DNA of 64,000 nucleotides, from contig JAQFVV010000031.1 in the NCBI GenBank assembly GCA_028023455.1, positions 6,304,926 through 6,368,925 on the forward strand, written 5' to 3'. Position numbers and translations under genes: made by a program. The notes under the pieces were generated by a model. The model was not told the origin of the DNA. It made no database searches and saw only the letters and a program-made list of their open reading frames with translations. Source of the stretch: Epiperipatus broadwayi. Lineage: Eukaryota; Onychophora; Udeonychophora; Euonychophora; Peripatidae. Positions 1 to 11,575 of the stretch are shown here, piece after piece. How positions within the stretch are numbered: position 1 is the stretch's first letter; each line of letters begins with the position of its first letter.

Positions 1-1017
1 ATACAGAATTCCATCATTGAAGCCACCACCAACACAGTTAAAAACCTTGCCAAGGTTTATTTATCACTGCAAGGGAAAATCTCTCTCCTCAATATCAAGG
101 TAATGGCAAAGATTAGCTATTATCTACCCATAATTAACATGACAAAGACTTTCAATACAAAAATCAACCGAATCTGTGCATGGCTGTTGTGGAATGGTAA
201 AACAGTGGCCATAGGAATTGAACGCATGCAGCGACATAGTAAAAATAATGGTATGTCATTGCATGCAATGTTTTCTATATATTACCAAAAGTGCCACTCT
301 CTGATCCACATCCTACAAAAGAAATTTCCCCAGATTGTAGTGGAACAACCAGTCATTCCATCAGACAGACCTCCACCTTCAAAGATAAGCTGGCTAAATC
401 AGATACTTGACTACCTTTTCGCTCACAATGGCCACTCTACCCTAGTATTCAGACAAAAAATCTCCATTTGGGATGCTCATGGCCTGATATTTCCCACACA
501 AAACTCTACCATTCCTTACCTCGGTGGTAACAATCAGGTGGTCACCAGGTTTTTCAAGCATCTCAAGCTGGAGCCAAGGTTCCTGGACTTTCTCATAAAA
601 ATCAACCTGAATTCACTCCAGACAAACTGGTTCCTGCACTACAGGAGATTCCTCAAGAATATAGATCCTATGTGTCACAACTGCCATAGAACCTGTGAAA
701 CCTTTGATCATATGATAAATGATTGCCCAGCATATGACAAAATCAGAACTTTCATTACTTACCACTGCCACATTTCCCTGAACAAAATCTTAAATATTAA
801 ATGCTGCTTCCTGTCCAGGGATTATGTCACCACAAGACTCTCAACCTTTCTCACTTATGCCATCTGGATGGCCAGATGTCGCAACAAATTTACCTTTCCT
901 CATCCCAAGCCTGAAGACACATTCATTTCCAAACTAAAGGAATTTCACCATAAGGACAGAATAATCTCTTCCAGATTTTTATTTGACAACACGTGGAGCC
1001 TGATTAAGCTGGATTAA
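1..1017 (+). CDS. LINE ORF2 C-terminal part (thumb and zinc motif), partial at window edge
   Basis: The frame is open from base 1 with no stop until 1015-1017, so the start lies outside the window; the first ATG at 103 is internal. The 338 visible residues follow the catalytic palm of a non-LTR reverse transcriptase. They include a SYYLPII segment and an LLWNGK segment typical of the post-palm region, and near residue 224 a C-x2-C...H-x4-C motif of the zf-RVT type seen at the end of many LINE ORF2 proteins. The protein is collinear with the C-terminal half of the minus-strand LINE at 57.8-59.1 kb (shared SYYLPII, FWK/LWNGK and the zinc motif) but clearly diverged, so it is a different family of the same lineage. 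There is no frameshift or stop, which suggests a young copy. RT activity itself cannot be judged because the palm is off-window. Confidence 0.85.
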   Translation: MQNSIIEATTNTVKNLAKVYLSLQGKISLLNIKVMAKISYYLPIINMTKTFNTKINRICAWLLWNGKTVAIGIERMQRHSKNNGMSLHAMFSIYYQKCHSLIHILQKKFPQIVVEQPVIPSDRPPPSKISWLNQILDYLFAHNGHSTLVFRQKISIWDAHGLIFPTQNSTIPYLGGNNQVVTRFFKHLKLEPRFLDFLIKINLNSLQTNWFLHYRRFLKNIDPMCHNCHRTCETFDHMINDCPAYDKIRTFITYHCHISLNKILNIKCCFLSRDYVTTRLSTFLTYAIWMARCRNKFTFPHPKPEDTFISKLKEFHHKDRIISSRFLFDNTWSLIKLD

Positions 1018-1145
1018 CAACACCAGTAATCACATCAGAACATTTGGTTGCCTGACTAACATGGATAACTATTATTTTTGATTTACAATTGTATCATTAT
1101 TACATATGGTTTTTCAATAAAATTATTTATAAATAAACATATAAT
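1..1145 (+). mobile_element. LINE 3' end (ORF2 C-terminus plus 3' UTR)
   Basis: The ORF is followed by about 120 bp of AT-rich 3' UTR with AATAAA signals at 1116-1121 and near 1132. The sequence then becomes featureless, so the element probably ends near 1,140. The exact 3' junction is not marked by a poly(A) run, so the end is approximate. Confidence 0.6.
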
Positions 1146-4100
1146 ATTTCATTTTAAATGCTCATATCACAAATACCACATATGATAATAGTTTTAATAA
1201 TAAAACATCTACTTCAATTTCATAATCAACTTTAAAATAATTGTCACTGATATTAAAATAACTAAACTATTTATACTTAACAAGATATGATTACTAATAA
1301 TCCTAAATTTACATTTTAATTCATACACTATTTTTTACTAACAAATCTACAACTATCACTATACCTTCCTAACATCTATCGATGCCAACATGCATGGGTA
1401 ATAACAAAAATTAATGACTCCAAATGAAGTCAATAAAATCTAACAAAATCAATCAACATCTAATACAGGCTTACACATACATCTAAGACCTATACAATAT
1501 AAATCGAAGCCCTCATGGGTGGGCGCCAATTTGACCTTTGAAGTGGTGTCTATCATACCTCTATCACAAATCTACGTAATCGCACTTAAGAATTTACTAT
1601 ATCTACTACCTCAAAGTTACGGTATTAATTCATAACTTAACTACTATTGTGTTTTATAAATTTAACTGCCCTACAAACACCTATCAATGCCCTGAATGTT
1701 GTGGCACCAATTCATCCTAATACCTATCATTACAATCATGTTAGTCACTAATTCATTCCTTAGCGGTGTGTAGTCCCACTACACATCGTGCATCCACGTT
1801 GGTCAACAATTCGTCATCTAACCATTGTACCCTCACTTCCCGGAAATATATAATTATAATCACTTGATCTAGCTCAGTTAAACAACTATGTTTTAAAAAA
1901 ATGTATTTAAATCCACAATAACTATATTTTTAAGAATATCAATGATTAAATTAACTTAATTAATAAATAATAATCTAGTTCTGGTTTATAAAATGAAATA
2001 AATCAATATCTAATCAAATCATGAGACTATGAAGTGAGTTTACAAGTGGTAGAGCGAATACATTAAGACAATCTCCCACTGGATATCACCTTAATGGCAT
2101 AAGAATACTATCCTTATTCCTATTACTTAAATACCACATTTATAGTACTCCTACATCTTTAATCAAAACTAATTAAGTAAATTATCTTTAACAAATTAGT
2201 TTAAATATCTTTCTCAAAACTAATTTAACTCAAATTATCTCAGGTTCTCTTAAAATAATGATAAATTAATTATAACTTTTGTAATCAAGTATGATAAGAG
2301 ATTTAATATTATTCCTAACTACAATTTAATAATATTAATAATAACAAATAGTAATACTAATCTTTAATCTATAATTCACTCTCCTATCTTTCTATTTATA
2401 ATGTTATTCTTGTATATCTCATAATAAAATTGTAATATAATTCTCTATTATCCATATGGCATCTTAAATAAATATATTTAGTATGATATTATAATCTGAG
2501 AATATGTGGCAATCATTACTAAGATAATTTAATGTAAATCTTTGGTAATTATTCCATGACCATCATAATAATATCATAAGTAAAACTTCTTAAATAAAAT
2601 ATATCAATAAAATATAACTCCTACATAAAATTTTATTTATGATGTGCAAATATTATGTCTTCATTATAATTATCTGTGATTATGTAATTGTGATGTGAAG
2701 AAATTGAGTCAACACCAAGACTTATAAAACAATTTAACAATTTTATTAGCAAACTTAACAATAAAATTATTTACATTATTTACATTTTGATAGAATTCTA
2801 TTTATTCGTATTCAGGTATTTTTTCAAGACAAATCAAATGACTTAAAACATAAGATACAGAACATTTCTTCAATAAAATATTTCTTATTTTTTAAAATAT
2901 CACTATACAGCTTTTTTATTACAATTATTCGATATTATTAATTTATAGGTTTTAAATAAAAAAAATATAGGTAATACTTTTACTATGAACTTATCCTTGT
3001 TATTTACTTTAAAAATTATTTATTATTCTGTATAGTCATTCTGCAATAATATTCATGTGAACAACCTTAATTCATAGCATACCATCAAACTAAGCTACTT
3101 ACTAATTATTACTTTAAACTTTAAATATCATGTATGGATTAGTGTGTTGTTATAAAATTATTTTTGTAAAACTTATGACTACTTTCATTCATTCAACACG
3201 ATTCAGTTTATTACCTTTAATCATAAATAAAAATATGCATTATAAATATGTCTTTTTAAAAATTCTTAATAATTAAGTAATATCATTATAAATTCTTTTA
3301 AATTGTCAACTATTTATTTTCTAAAAAAAATAAATATCATTTTTAACTATAAAAGTTTTATGATTCTTTCACTGATGAAATTATGTTTTTATAATTTTTT
3401 ACACTTATTATAATCTAAGCAACATAAATCTTATCCAATTTAACAATTCTCTATTTCCAAACTCATTTATTATTTCCAATTTTAAAACAACCATCTTTTA
3501 CAATGTAATCCAATAAATTTCAATAACACATAAACTAGTAGGCATATGGGGTAAACTATAACTTCAACTTAACCTTTTATCAACTAACCATCATGGGCAC
3601 AGTGTACATGAACTGAGGTATAACTTATTTGTTTAATAACCTCTTCTACCAAGTATAATGTCCAGGCTATTCATTCAGCACTATGGCACATTAAGCTTTA
3701 ACACATAGAAAAATAAACACTGCCATGAATATAAACAAGATATAGGGCTATGTTAGCTATACTTGTATAAACATCAATATAGTATATTCTTCTTCCCATA
3801 TAAATAAAACCTACATACAATATTCTCCTGGTCTTATATAACCTAATACTAAGATATTAGCATTTAAATTCACCAATTTACATCGCCAAATTCATCCTCA
3901 TTTCTATAATAACAAATAAATTCATTTTTAGAATAACAGTCTAACTAACTAATAAGACAAGATTATTTCATTCTTTAATAGTTCTCAAACTTTAGCACAA
4001 ACAATCAGTGTCATATTTTTAACACTTTAAATTATTCAACAAAACATCCAATTCAGTTTTAATAGAATCATATACTTATATTTCTTTTATGTTTAAATAT

Positions 4101-5619
4101 ATTTACTATATCATTAAAATTATGCATATTCTTAAATAACTAAACAAAATGATAAATTATGTGTAGGTGTGTGTTTTATATACGCATCCATCCGTACAAA
4201 ATAACAAACACATTTTAAAACTATTAATAATTTACATTATTACCATAAGTAATTTCTGTTGGCAATTACTTAGTGATGTCATCTGGAGTACGATCTAAAT
4301 AAACATTTTATCATCGTTTATTCCACATTATCACACTTTAAAATATACTAAGTTAAAGATTTTTTTTTTTTACAATAAAATTTAATTACTAAGTTAGTAA
4401 ATAATTTAATGTTTTCTGTTTCTACGCTATATTTATACTATGAATAAATATTACTATAATTGTGTTAGTAAAAATTAATTCTAAAACCATATTTACAATA
4501 ATTTTATTAGAATTTCTTACGATGAAATGTTCTTTTCTTGATAATAAGTTCATTACAGGAAGTATCTTTTCTCCTGGTAAAAAAACATTAATACACACTT
4601 TTGATGTCAATAATCACGCATGCTCCGGTTCTTAACGTTGTAATATATAATCCAAACTGACAGTTCAAGTTAAATACGGTACGTTTACTTTTATTTTATA
4701 AGACACTAATATCATTAATATTTTTCTTATCTCTAAAACTTTAAATCCTTAACATGTATTATTAGGTAAATATCTAATTTTAAATACTCTTCGTCAAGAT
4801 AATTTTCCAAATTCTTGTAACTTTTCCATATTTACTGAGGTTTAATATCTTCTGATACAACCAATACTTCTCCCAATATTTTCAAATAACTTAAATTATT
4901 TTCCCAAATAATTTAAATAAACTTTTGTATGTCCCGCATACCTTAATGACTGACTTGTAATATTTTTTTAAATATGATATAAGTCACCTACTTGCAAATG
5001 ATCTTATATTTTTTAGGAAAAATTCAATTTTAAAATATTTCTTCAGAAAGAAATATCTCCACAATCTAAAATAATTGTTCAGTCATATTTAAAAGTGTTT
5101 TTTTTTCTTTAAAAGTATTTTTCCATTGTGTTTTAAATAAATTTTCTTTATAAAATATATTATCTCATTCAACTTTATATCTTTTAATGAAAATGTTTTA
5201 TATATATATATTTCCGTGACGTTCCTTTTATGAAATTTATTCATAAATCAATACGACTTATCAACATAGGCAAAATTATATACTTTATACGATAATAATA
5301 TTTGAATACCTCCATTAAATTTTTTATATTTAGTGATGACTTCTTCATGTTTAAGTTGATGACAAATTGAACAAAGCAGGTTGGCAAAGTAAGGAATAAT
5401 TTCATTTTTTAGCAAAACATTTCTATATCCCACGAGCTTATAATAATAGACTACTGTACTTTTACAAAAATTGAATTTAAATAAAATGGATTATTACACT
5501 ACTAAATACTTTACCGAAAATTGTAGAAATACTATGATGTTATATAGCACGTCGGTAGAATGAGATAACAGCTCGATAATCGTCTGCATAAATGTAAACA
5601 GCTCTTAAATACTCCAGCT
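1146..5619. other. AT-rich sequence without recognised features
   Basis: I see no coding frame with family resemblance, no tRNA and no clear repeat boundary. The part at 1,380-2,100 is slightly less AT-rich and may be an old repeat, but nothing identifies it. Confidence 0.5.
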
Positions 5620-5905
5620 GATTCCAATTTTGATTGGTCCATTAACTCTTTGCCTGTCTTTGATGCAACCTCTCGTAAGCAGTTGACATCACTCTAACTC
5701 TGCAAGTTTTTATACGAAAATATTCGTTCAATATGTTTTTAAATAGATTTTTAAAAGCTCTATAAGATGGTGCCCTCTTCCGAATTCTTTTACAAGTAAA
5801 AAAATAAAAAAAAACTGCATTTAAAGCTAAACAAAGAAAGAAGCTTATTGGTGATTGGCTCTCAGCCAGTTCTCAGCTGACAAAGACATTCTGATTGGCT
5901 GGAAA
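5620..5905. promoter_or_regulatory. cluster of inverted CCAAT boxes, possible promoter
   Basis: Three GATTGG (inverted CCAAT) motifs lie at 5632-5637, 5853-5858 and 5892-5897. The last two sit in a locally repeated, less AT-rich stretch (GGTGATTGGCTCTCAGCC and CTGATTGGCTGG). Clustered CCAAT boxes are a known feature of animal promoters bound by NF-Y. No exon or TATA box could be tied to it, so the call is tentative. Confidence 0.22.
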
Positions 5906-7234
5906 AACAAAGAAACCGCCTGATCAAAGAAAATAAAGATAAACGCTGAGATTTTCATTTCGAATGTGATTTAAGTAATAAAAAAGGATAATTCTGACAA
6001 ATTAAAAATAATTTTTAGAAAAATAAACTAAAAAAACAAAATTATTTTCGAAAAATATCGAAGATTTTTGTAAAAATATTGAAGCTGTAGTAAAAAGAAA
6101 TATTTACTTTTCTATAACGTAAAAGTCGATCTTTTTGTTTATATTATAGCTTTTATGTTGCCGAAATTGAATATTTTAGAATAAATAAATAGCAATTTAT
6201 TTTTGAAAGAACTTTCGTTCTCTTCATAACCTGAAAAAATTAATAATATACTTTTTATAAACGTATCTGAGTTGAATTTAATATTATAGGCGAATATGTT
6301 TTAACAATAGGCTTTGTCTTCAGTTTGTGAGTTGGCCAATTAAAAGATTTGATTTTTATCTCATACTACCAATCATTTAATTAGCGGTTAAAAGGTTAAA
6401 CAATCCTGGCCTCAAATTATCCGGGACCACGAACATTGGTTTAAAGTTAAAGTTAATAATAATTTACTAAATATTTATTTTTATTATATTATTCAATTCT
6501 TACTTAATTTTCACATTTTATTTTCACTTACTAAAGACTCCAAAATAATTTTTAAAAATCACATTTCAATATTTATTACCATTTTTACCTTTATTTTGAA
6601 CTTAACGTATTTATTTTCAACAAAAAACATAAATCTGATTTTATTTATTATATTCACTTTTAAAATCCAATTTAACATTTATAACAGATAATATTATTCT
6701 ATTTTTGAACACAGGTGTGCGTCATGTGATTTACAAAACTAAATAAGGCACTAATAATTTAAAGACTAAAATAATAATTTAATTTATAAAATGTTACATA
6801 ATCACTATTATAGCACAATTTTAAAATAATTATTTTAAAATTATAAAACCCAAAAATTACACTTTTCCTCCACATTATTATTTTTTAATCAAATGATTTT
6901 AAAAATATAGCCATTAAATACAATTATTATTACTAAATCTATTCGTTTAACTTTAAAGCATTACTTTTAAAATTTACCCTAATTATTATTTATAAGACTT
7001 ATTAAATCAGTATTTATTATGGCCAATTCTCCCAACCACATAATCTTATAATGATTTTTAGTTAACTGTTTTCTTACAAATACCAATCCAACACTATACA
7101 TCAATTATTTTACTTGCCTTAACTAAATTATTCAAAGATTATTAACACACAACAGACATCATTCTTATCCAACTTCATAATTTAAAATTTTTCAGTAAAT
7201 TATTAGAAATAATCCATTCTATCCTAAACAAAAG
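5906..7234. other. AT-rich sequence without recognised features
   Basis: No coding or repeat signal could be supported here beyond AT-rich drift and a short GT-rich microsatellite near 7,255. Confidence 0.5.
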
Positions 7235-7372
7235 GGTACAATATGTATATATGTGCATGTGTGTGTGGTGTGTATAATTAGAGGGACTTGAATGCAGACT
7301 TTCAAACTCCCTTCAGTCATCTCTTTCTTATATAATTGATGCACATGACCACATAAATGTGAAAAAGATAAG

Positions 7373-7429
7373 TAATCTCCAATATACATATATCACGCTA
7401 AACCAACACTCATCAGTTGGACTAGATTA
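7373..7429 (-). ncRNA. hammerhead-like ribozyme motif, family C (partly decayed)
   Basis: Read on the minus strand: TAATC, bulge TAG, TCCAA, then CTGATGA, a stem II whose sides pair only with wobbles, GATA where GAAA is expected, and then TTGGA-GATTA. TCCAA/TTGGA and TAATC/GATTA pair perfectly and form a two-part stem I with a bulge, as in type I hammerheads. The GAAA box is mutated, so this copy is probably inactive. Confidence 0.45.
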
Positions 7430-7805
7430 TCATTTCTCATGCATATATGTAATCAGTCCTCAGTTTATATTAAGACAGAAAATCTTCAAACTTTAATGGA
7501 AAGACTTCAATTTTCTCCAATCCTCTTCAGCCGTCCATAATCATTTAAAATCCTTATTTACCAATTTGCCTCATAAACATGTTGACTGTAAATCATAGTG
7601 ACCTATCATAAGTAGAACCTTGAGATCATTGAAAGAGACAGAAGAGAGATGGGAAAAATGTAGATTGAATTTGTAATATTTAAGTACAAGTATAGTGAAT
7701 GTATTTAAGTTAGATGTGATTAGAACCCAGACATTCTGGTAACCTTCAGACATCCACCCCATCTTATTCAATAAATTTATATGATGACATAAATGTGGAA
7801 TAGAT

Positions 7806-7860
7806 AAATAATCTATAATATATGTATTTCATGTTAAATCAGCACTCATCACATTGACTG
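7806..7860 (-). ncRNA. decayed hammerhead-like motif, family C
   Basis: The minus strand keeps TGATGAGTGCTG, a stem II with mismatches, and GAAATACATATA, but the first core base (C3) and stem I pairing are lost. It is homologous to the copy at 7,373. Confidence 0.35.
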
Positions 7861-8004
7861 GTAAACAAGGGCTTTGAACAAGCCATCATAAGATTTTCAA
7901 TGATATGGATAGCTGAACTTTGGGGAGTGGAGAAAATTAATGTCTGTCCATTAAAGTTTGAATATTTGTTATGATAATATAAACAGAGCAATGATTATAT
8001 ATGT

Positions 8005-8080
8005 GGATGAGAGATAATGTCTGGTTCAAATAATGAGTGCTGGTTTAACATGATATGCATATTTTGGAGATTATTTATCT
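8005..8080 (+). ncRNA. decayed hammerhead-like motif, family C
   Basis: Plus-strand copy: AATGAGTGCTGG, then GATATGCATATTTTGGAG. The stem III region ATATGCATAT is a perfect 10-bp palindrome. The CTGATGA box is mutated to AATAATGA, so activity is unlikely. Confidence 0.35.
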
Positions 8081-8220
8081 TTTCACATTTATTTGGTTAT
8101 GTGTATTGATTGTATAAGATGAAGTGGATGACTAAAGGGAATCTGAAAGTCTAGATTATAATCCTCTATAATTACATCTAGCTTAAGTATATATACTATA
8201 CTTGTATTTAAATTATAATA

Positions 8221-9261
8221 ATAATGGGAGGGAGAAAAAGGAGTGAACCTGGGGTTTTGGAAAAATTCTCATCAACCCCATTTCAATAAAATATAATCAT
8301 AAAAATATATATAATATTTAAGTAAAATATTAAAGTAATAGATATTAAAGTAATGTTTAATATCAAAATATATAAATAATGGTATATAATCAAAGAACAT
8401 GAAATATCTTGATACCTCTCAGAGAGAACAGCCCAGTTAACTTTTTAGAGTAATTAAAAGCATAATTAACCATAAATACACCAGCATTATAAATAAATAA
8501 TAATAATTCATCATCATGAATGATTAATAATAAAATAAATCAACAGTCAATCTTGTGACTGGATTTGAAATGGGTCTGCAGTAGACCAGGCCAACTATGT
8601 AGCCATTATCATCTTGGGGCAATTATTTAAACATTAATTTGGATGTACTAACAAAGGGCTCATCCATATAAATGCATAATCATCAAAAAAATTTAGGACA
8701 TTAAAATATGCTGTCATCTTCAATGCTCTGGCCACTTAGTACCATTAATGTAGTGGCCATTATAAAATTAATTTCTAATAGAGACTAAACTAAACTAAAA
8801 TAAAATGTAGTGCATAGACTTTAAAGAATATTCTCTTTGTGCCAATCAGGATGATGATAATAATAATTGATGGGAATATCATCATCATCACTGGATGCCC
8901 ATAAACACTAATATATATTCCCTTTTATATATCAGTCCATTATGCACATTACTAGCTCAGAGAACATAAACTCTATTACTGTTGCTGTTATTAAGAGATG
9001 ATGCAATACATAATATAGTCTAAAACCATTTATATTTAAGTCACTGGAATAATTTTAACAATTGAATATACATTTATTAACAATAATAAGTAAAAAAATG
9101 AATTTAAAATCTGTAGAATTGGGCTATACAGATATCAATTAAGCCTTCTAATTTTGAATAATATACAATTAAAAAATACTATCACATTGTTATTTATATG
9201 ATTAATACAAAATTCAAGTTATTATATAAATTTACAATACCTTTTAATGGAGTTACTTAAA

Positions 9262-9303
<42 letters not shown>

Positions 9304-9540
9304 GCATTTTATAATATACAATGAATACATTTCAATTGACATTTAATAATATACAATGAAATACAATTTTTAAAATAATTAAATTTTACATGTGTTCTAT
9401 TTGACAATCATTGATATATATGCATGCAGACATGGGGCATAATAATTTCTGAACATCATTGACTTATCATAAAATGAAATATATGATTAAAATTTTTATT
9501 TTTAGTAATACAAACTCCTTATATTAGGTTTATTTATAAC
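8221..9540. other. AT-rich sequence; compound microsatellite at 9,264-9,302
   Basis: A (CA)n run passes directly into (TA)n at 9,264-9,302. Nothing else in this stretch could be identified. Confidence 0.5.
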
Positions 9541-10016
9541 ACAGGCACTTATAATTAAAGCTTGTTTCGGAGTTAGTGGTAAGCTCCACCTAGTGAATAT
9601 TTTAGCACAAGCTTAAAAGCAAGTTGCAGAATTTGTGTCTGGTTTTATTAATTATTATAAGCATACTCTTGAAGGATTTCATGATGTTATATTGCTTTAT
9701 CTATTAATATATGGTGAAACTGTACTGAGTTCAGACCCATATAGCTATCTGGTTTGTAAGGCTGGATTTGAAGACATTTACATGTCTGAAAAATTCAAGT
9801 TTTCAAACTGATAGTAATGTATTAAATAAGTGCTGACAGCTGAGTTGAAGTTTTAGATCTAGTGTCTGAAATCCTAACTCTTCACTGAGGTGATCCATAA
9901 GCTCAAAACCAATTGGTCTGGAAATGAGGATTTTCCGATAGAGATTTTGAATTCTTTCTCTGTTGACACTTATAATTAAAGCTTGTTTTGGAGTTAGTGG
10001 TAAGCTCTACCTAGTG
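9541..10016 (+). repeat. hammerhead repeat family A (one unit plus start of a second)
   Basis: The stretch beginning CACTTATAATTAAAGC at 9,546 recurs at 9,967, a tandem period of 421 bp. The unit includes GAGTTCAGACCCATATAGC, shared with the family B unit at 37.2 kb, and a hammerhead-like core near its end. It is homologous to both arms of the inverted repeat at 22.06-22.85 kb. No ORF. Confidence 0.7.
9876..9935 (+). ncRNA. hammerhead-like motif, family A
   Basis: CTGAGGT at 9885-9891 is followed by a stem II with loop CATAA (9896-9900), AAAA in place of GAAA, and the perfect palindrome ACCAATTGGT (9908-9917), ending with C at 9918 where cleavage would fall. The core differs from the classical CTGANGA and GAAA boxes, so this copy is probably inactive. 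The layout is that of a hammerhead with a stem III able to pair between two molecules. Confidence 0.45.
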
Positions 10017-10654
10017 AGTATATATATATATATATAACTATATATAGTGAGTATATATATATAACTGAAACAGAAATAACTATTTTTCGATGAGTTTTAT
10101 AATATAAACAAACTATTTAATGCCACAGAGATACAATTTGTCTTTTTGCATTGTTTGTATTGTTAGGATTGGCATAATACCAGACAAAATGGCAAAATAG
10201 AAATGCGTGTTAGGGGAAGCTATTAAATCCAAATAATTTAAATTCATGCCCCAAAAAGTTCTCATTGTGATGAAGAAGTACAGTATTTTTGTGAAAATTT
10301 ATGAAAATATTTTAATTACAGTAAAAAAAATGTGGGCAAATTTAGTTAGAATGATACAAATGAGAGGAAACTGGCTTGTGGATTTTCAAGAAAGAAAAAC
10401 TTATATTATGAATTCTTTCTTTGAAAATAAAAATAAATGAAACTAAACATAGAAACCTTCAAATGAAAATCCAACTGAAATGAATTATATTTTGACTGAT
10501 AGATAATGTGAATTTTAAATTTAAAATATTCATTACAATTCACACAGGAAATAATTAGTCGTTAGTGAGTATTATGACACATGTTCATACAAACTAATGA
10601 GATAATAAGTATTAGAACAATATTAACACTTATTATTTCTGTTTTTACATATGA
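10017..10654. other. AT-rich sequence without recognised features
   Basis: It begins with short (TA)n tracts at 10,018-10,070. A 64-codon open frame at 10,246-10,440 has no family resemblance and is most likely chance. Confidence 0.45.
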
Positions 10655-11000
10655 ATCTGAGATTGAGACAGTTTAAAAAAGAATAATATGGAGACATCAT
10701 ATTATTTAACAATAAGATAATGAAAAGGTTCCAAAAGTGAATATATGAAAATGTTATTGACATCATGAAAGGATTAATAAAATAAAATTAAGTTGATCTA
10801 GTCATATTGTAAGAAGTAATAATAATAGATTATCAGTAGAGGGTTAAACTAGATCCTAAAATCATGTAAAAGACCTAGATAAAGACCACATGACAGATGG
10901 ATAAATGAAATTTTAAAAATGCTGCATTATCTATCATGGAAAAAAAGCAATGGATTGGAAAACTGGAACAAACATAGATTGTATATTGGACTGATCTTGG
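10655..11000 (+). pseudogene. RTE-type LINE ORF2 C-terminal remnant
   Basis: Across shifting frames the translation shows the end of an RTE-clade reverse transcriptase. First comes KLSWSSHIVRSNNNR, matching the KW.W.GH.AR..DNRW block of that clade, then RPHDRWINEILK, matching the RP.TRW.D.I block. Stops and frameshifts are frequent. This piece overlaps the segment kept at 55.4-55.8 kb and the end of the 50.0-51.3 kb copy. An old, 5'-truncated insertion. Confidence 0.6.
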
Positions 11001-11144
11001 TTTAAAATGTTATTGACAATAGTTCTATTATATGCAATTAAAAAAAACAATACTATTTTAAAATTGCATAAAACAAATTGTAAAATCCAAGTAAAACATT
11101 TAACAAATTATTTGATATTTTGAAATAATTCAAAATTTAGTATT

Positions 11145-11575
11145 ATTAGCTTTACACCATTAAAGCACTAAACATTGCATGGTCATCATTATTTATGCTT
11201 AGGCAAGTTGTTCACACAGAGTCAAGCCTCTTCACACAATAGTGCTACCCAGTGCAAGTCAGAATAATCAATGAATACAAGAAGGTTTGTGCATAAAAGG
11301 TCTATTTACTACTTACTCATCCAATATACCCAGACTAGTTCCTAGCTTTATAATGAGGGTTGCATTAGATTCTAAGATCTAGATGTAGTGTTCTCAGATC
11401 CCAGGCTTCTCACTGATGAAATCCACAAGCTAGAAACTAGTCTGGGGATATTAGATGAGTAGATACTAGATAAAGATTTTATGCATAAATGTGTATGCAT
11501 CCATTGGTTAGTGTGTCTTGCATGGAGTGGTGCTACTGTATGGATAGTTTTGGCTCTGTGCATTAATAACTACCA
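11145..11575. repeat. hammerhead repeat family B, inverted-repeat copy
   Basis: The left arm (about 11,165-11,345) is the reverse complement of the 3' part of the unit (about 11,420-11,570), including a half hammerhead. The right part has the complete hammerhead at 11,394-11,457. The organisation is the same as in the 544-bp insert at 36,999-37,542, but this copy is more diverged. No clear target-site duplication was found. Confidence 0.75.
11394..11457 (+). ncRNA. hammerhead ribozyme motif, family B
   Basis: CTGATGA is at 11413-11419 and GAAA at 11433-11436, with CTAGTC following and predicted cleavage after C 11442. Stem I TTCTCA/TGGGGA pairs over six positions with two G-T wobbles. Stem III ACTAGT is self-complementary. 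Stem II is weakened compared with the 37-kb copy (ATC/GCT instead of GGC/GCC), so activity is doubtful although all core boxes are intact. Confidence 0.65.

Larger units (their letters stand above)
7235..8220. repeat. hammerhead repeat family C: tandem plus inverted array
   Basis: A unit starting near 7,280 (ACTTGAATGCAGACTTTCAA) recurs in degraded form from about 7,680 in the same orientation, then in inverted orientation from about 7,885 to 8,180. The outer arms are antiparallel over about 250 bp. The locus matches the one at 45.8-47.3 kb, including the internal joint around 7,643 and 46,284 (GAAGAGAGATGGG). Each unit carries a hammerhead-like core and, on the same strand about 60-140 nt downstream, a Pol III B-box-like GTTCAAATCC motif (degenerate here). 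No coding potential. Confidence 0.7.
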
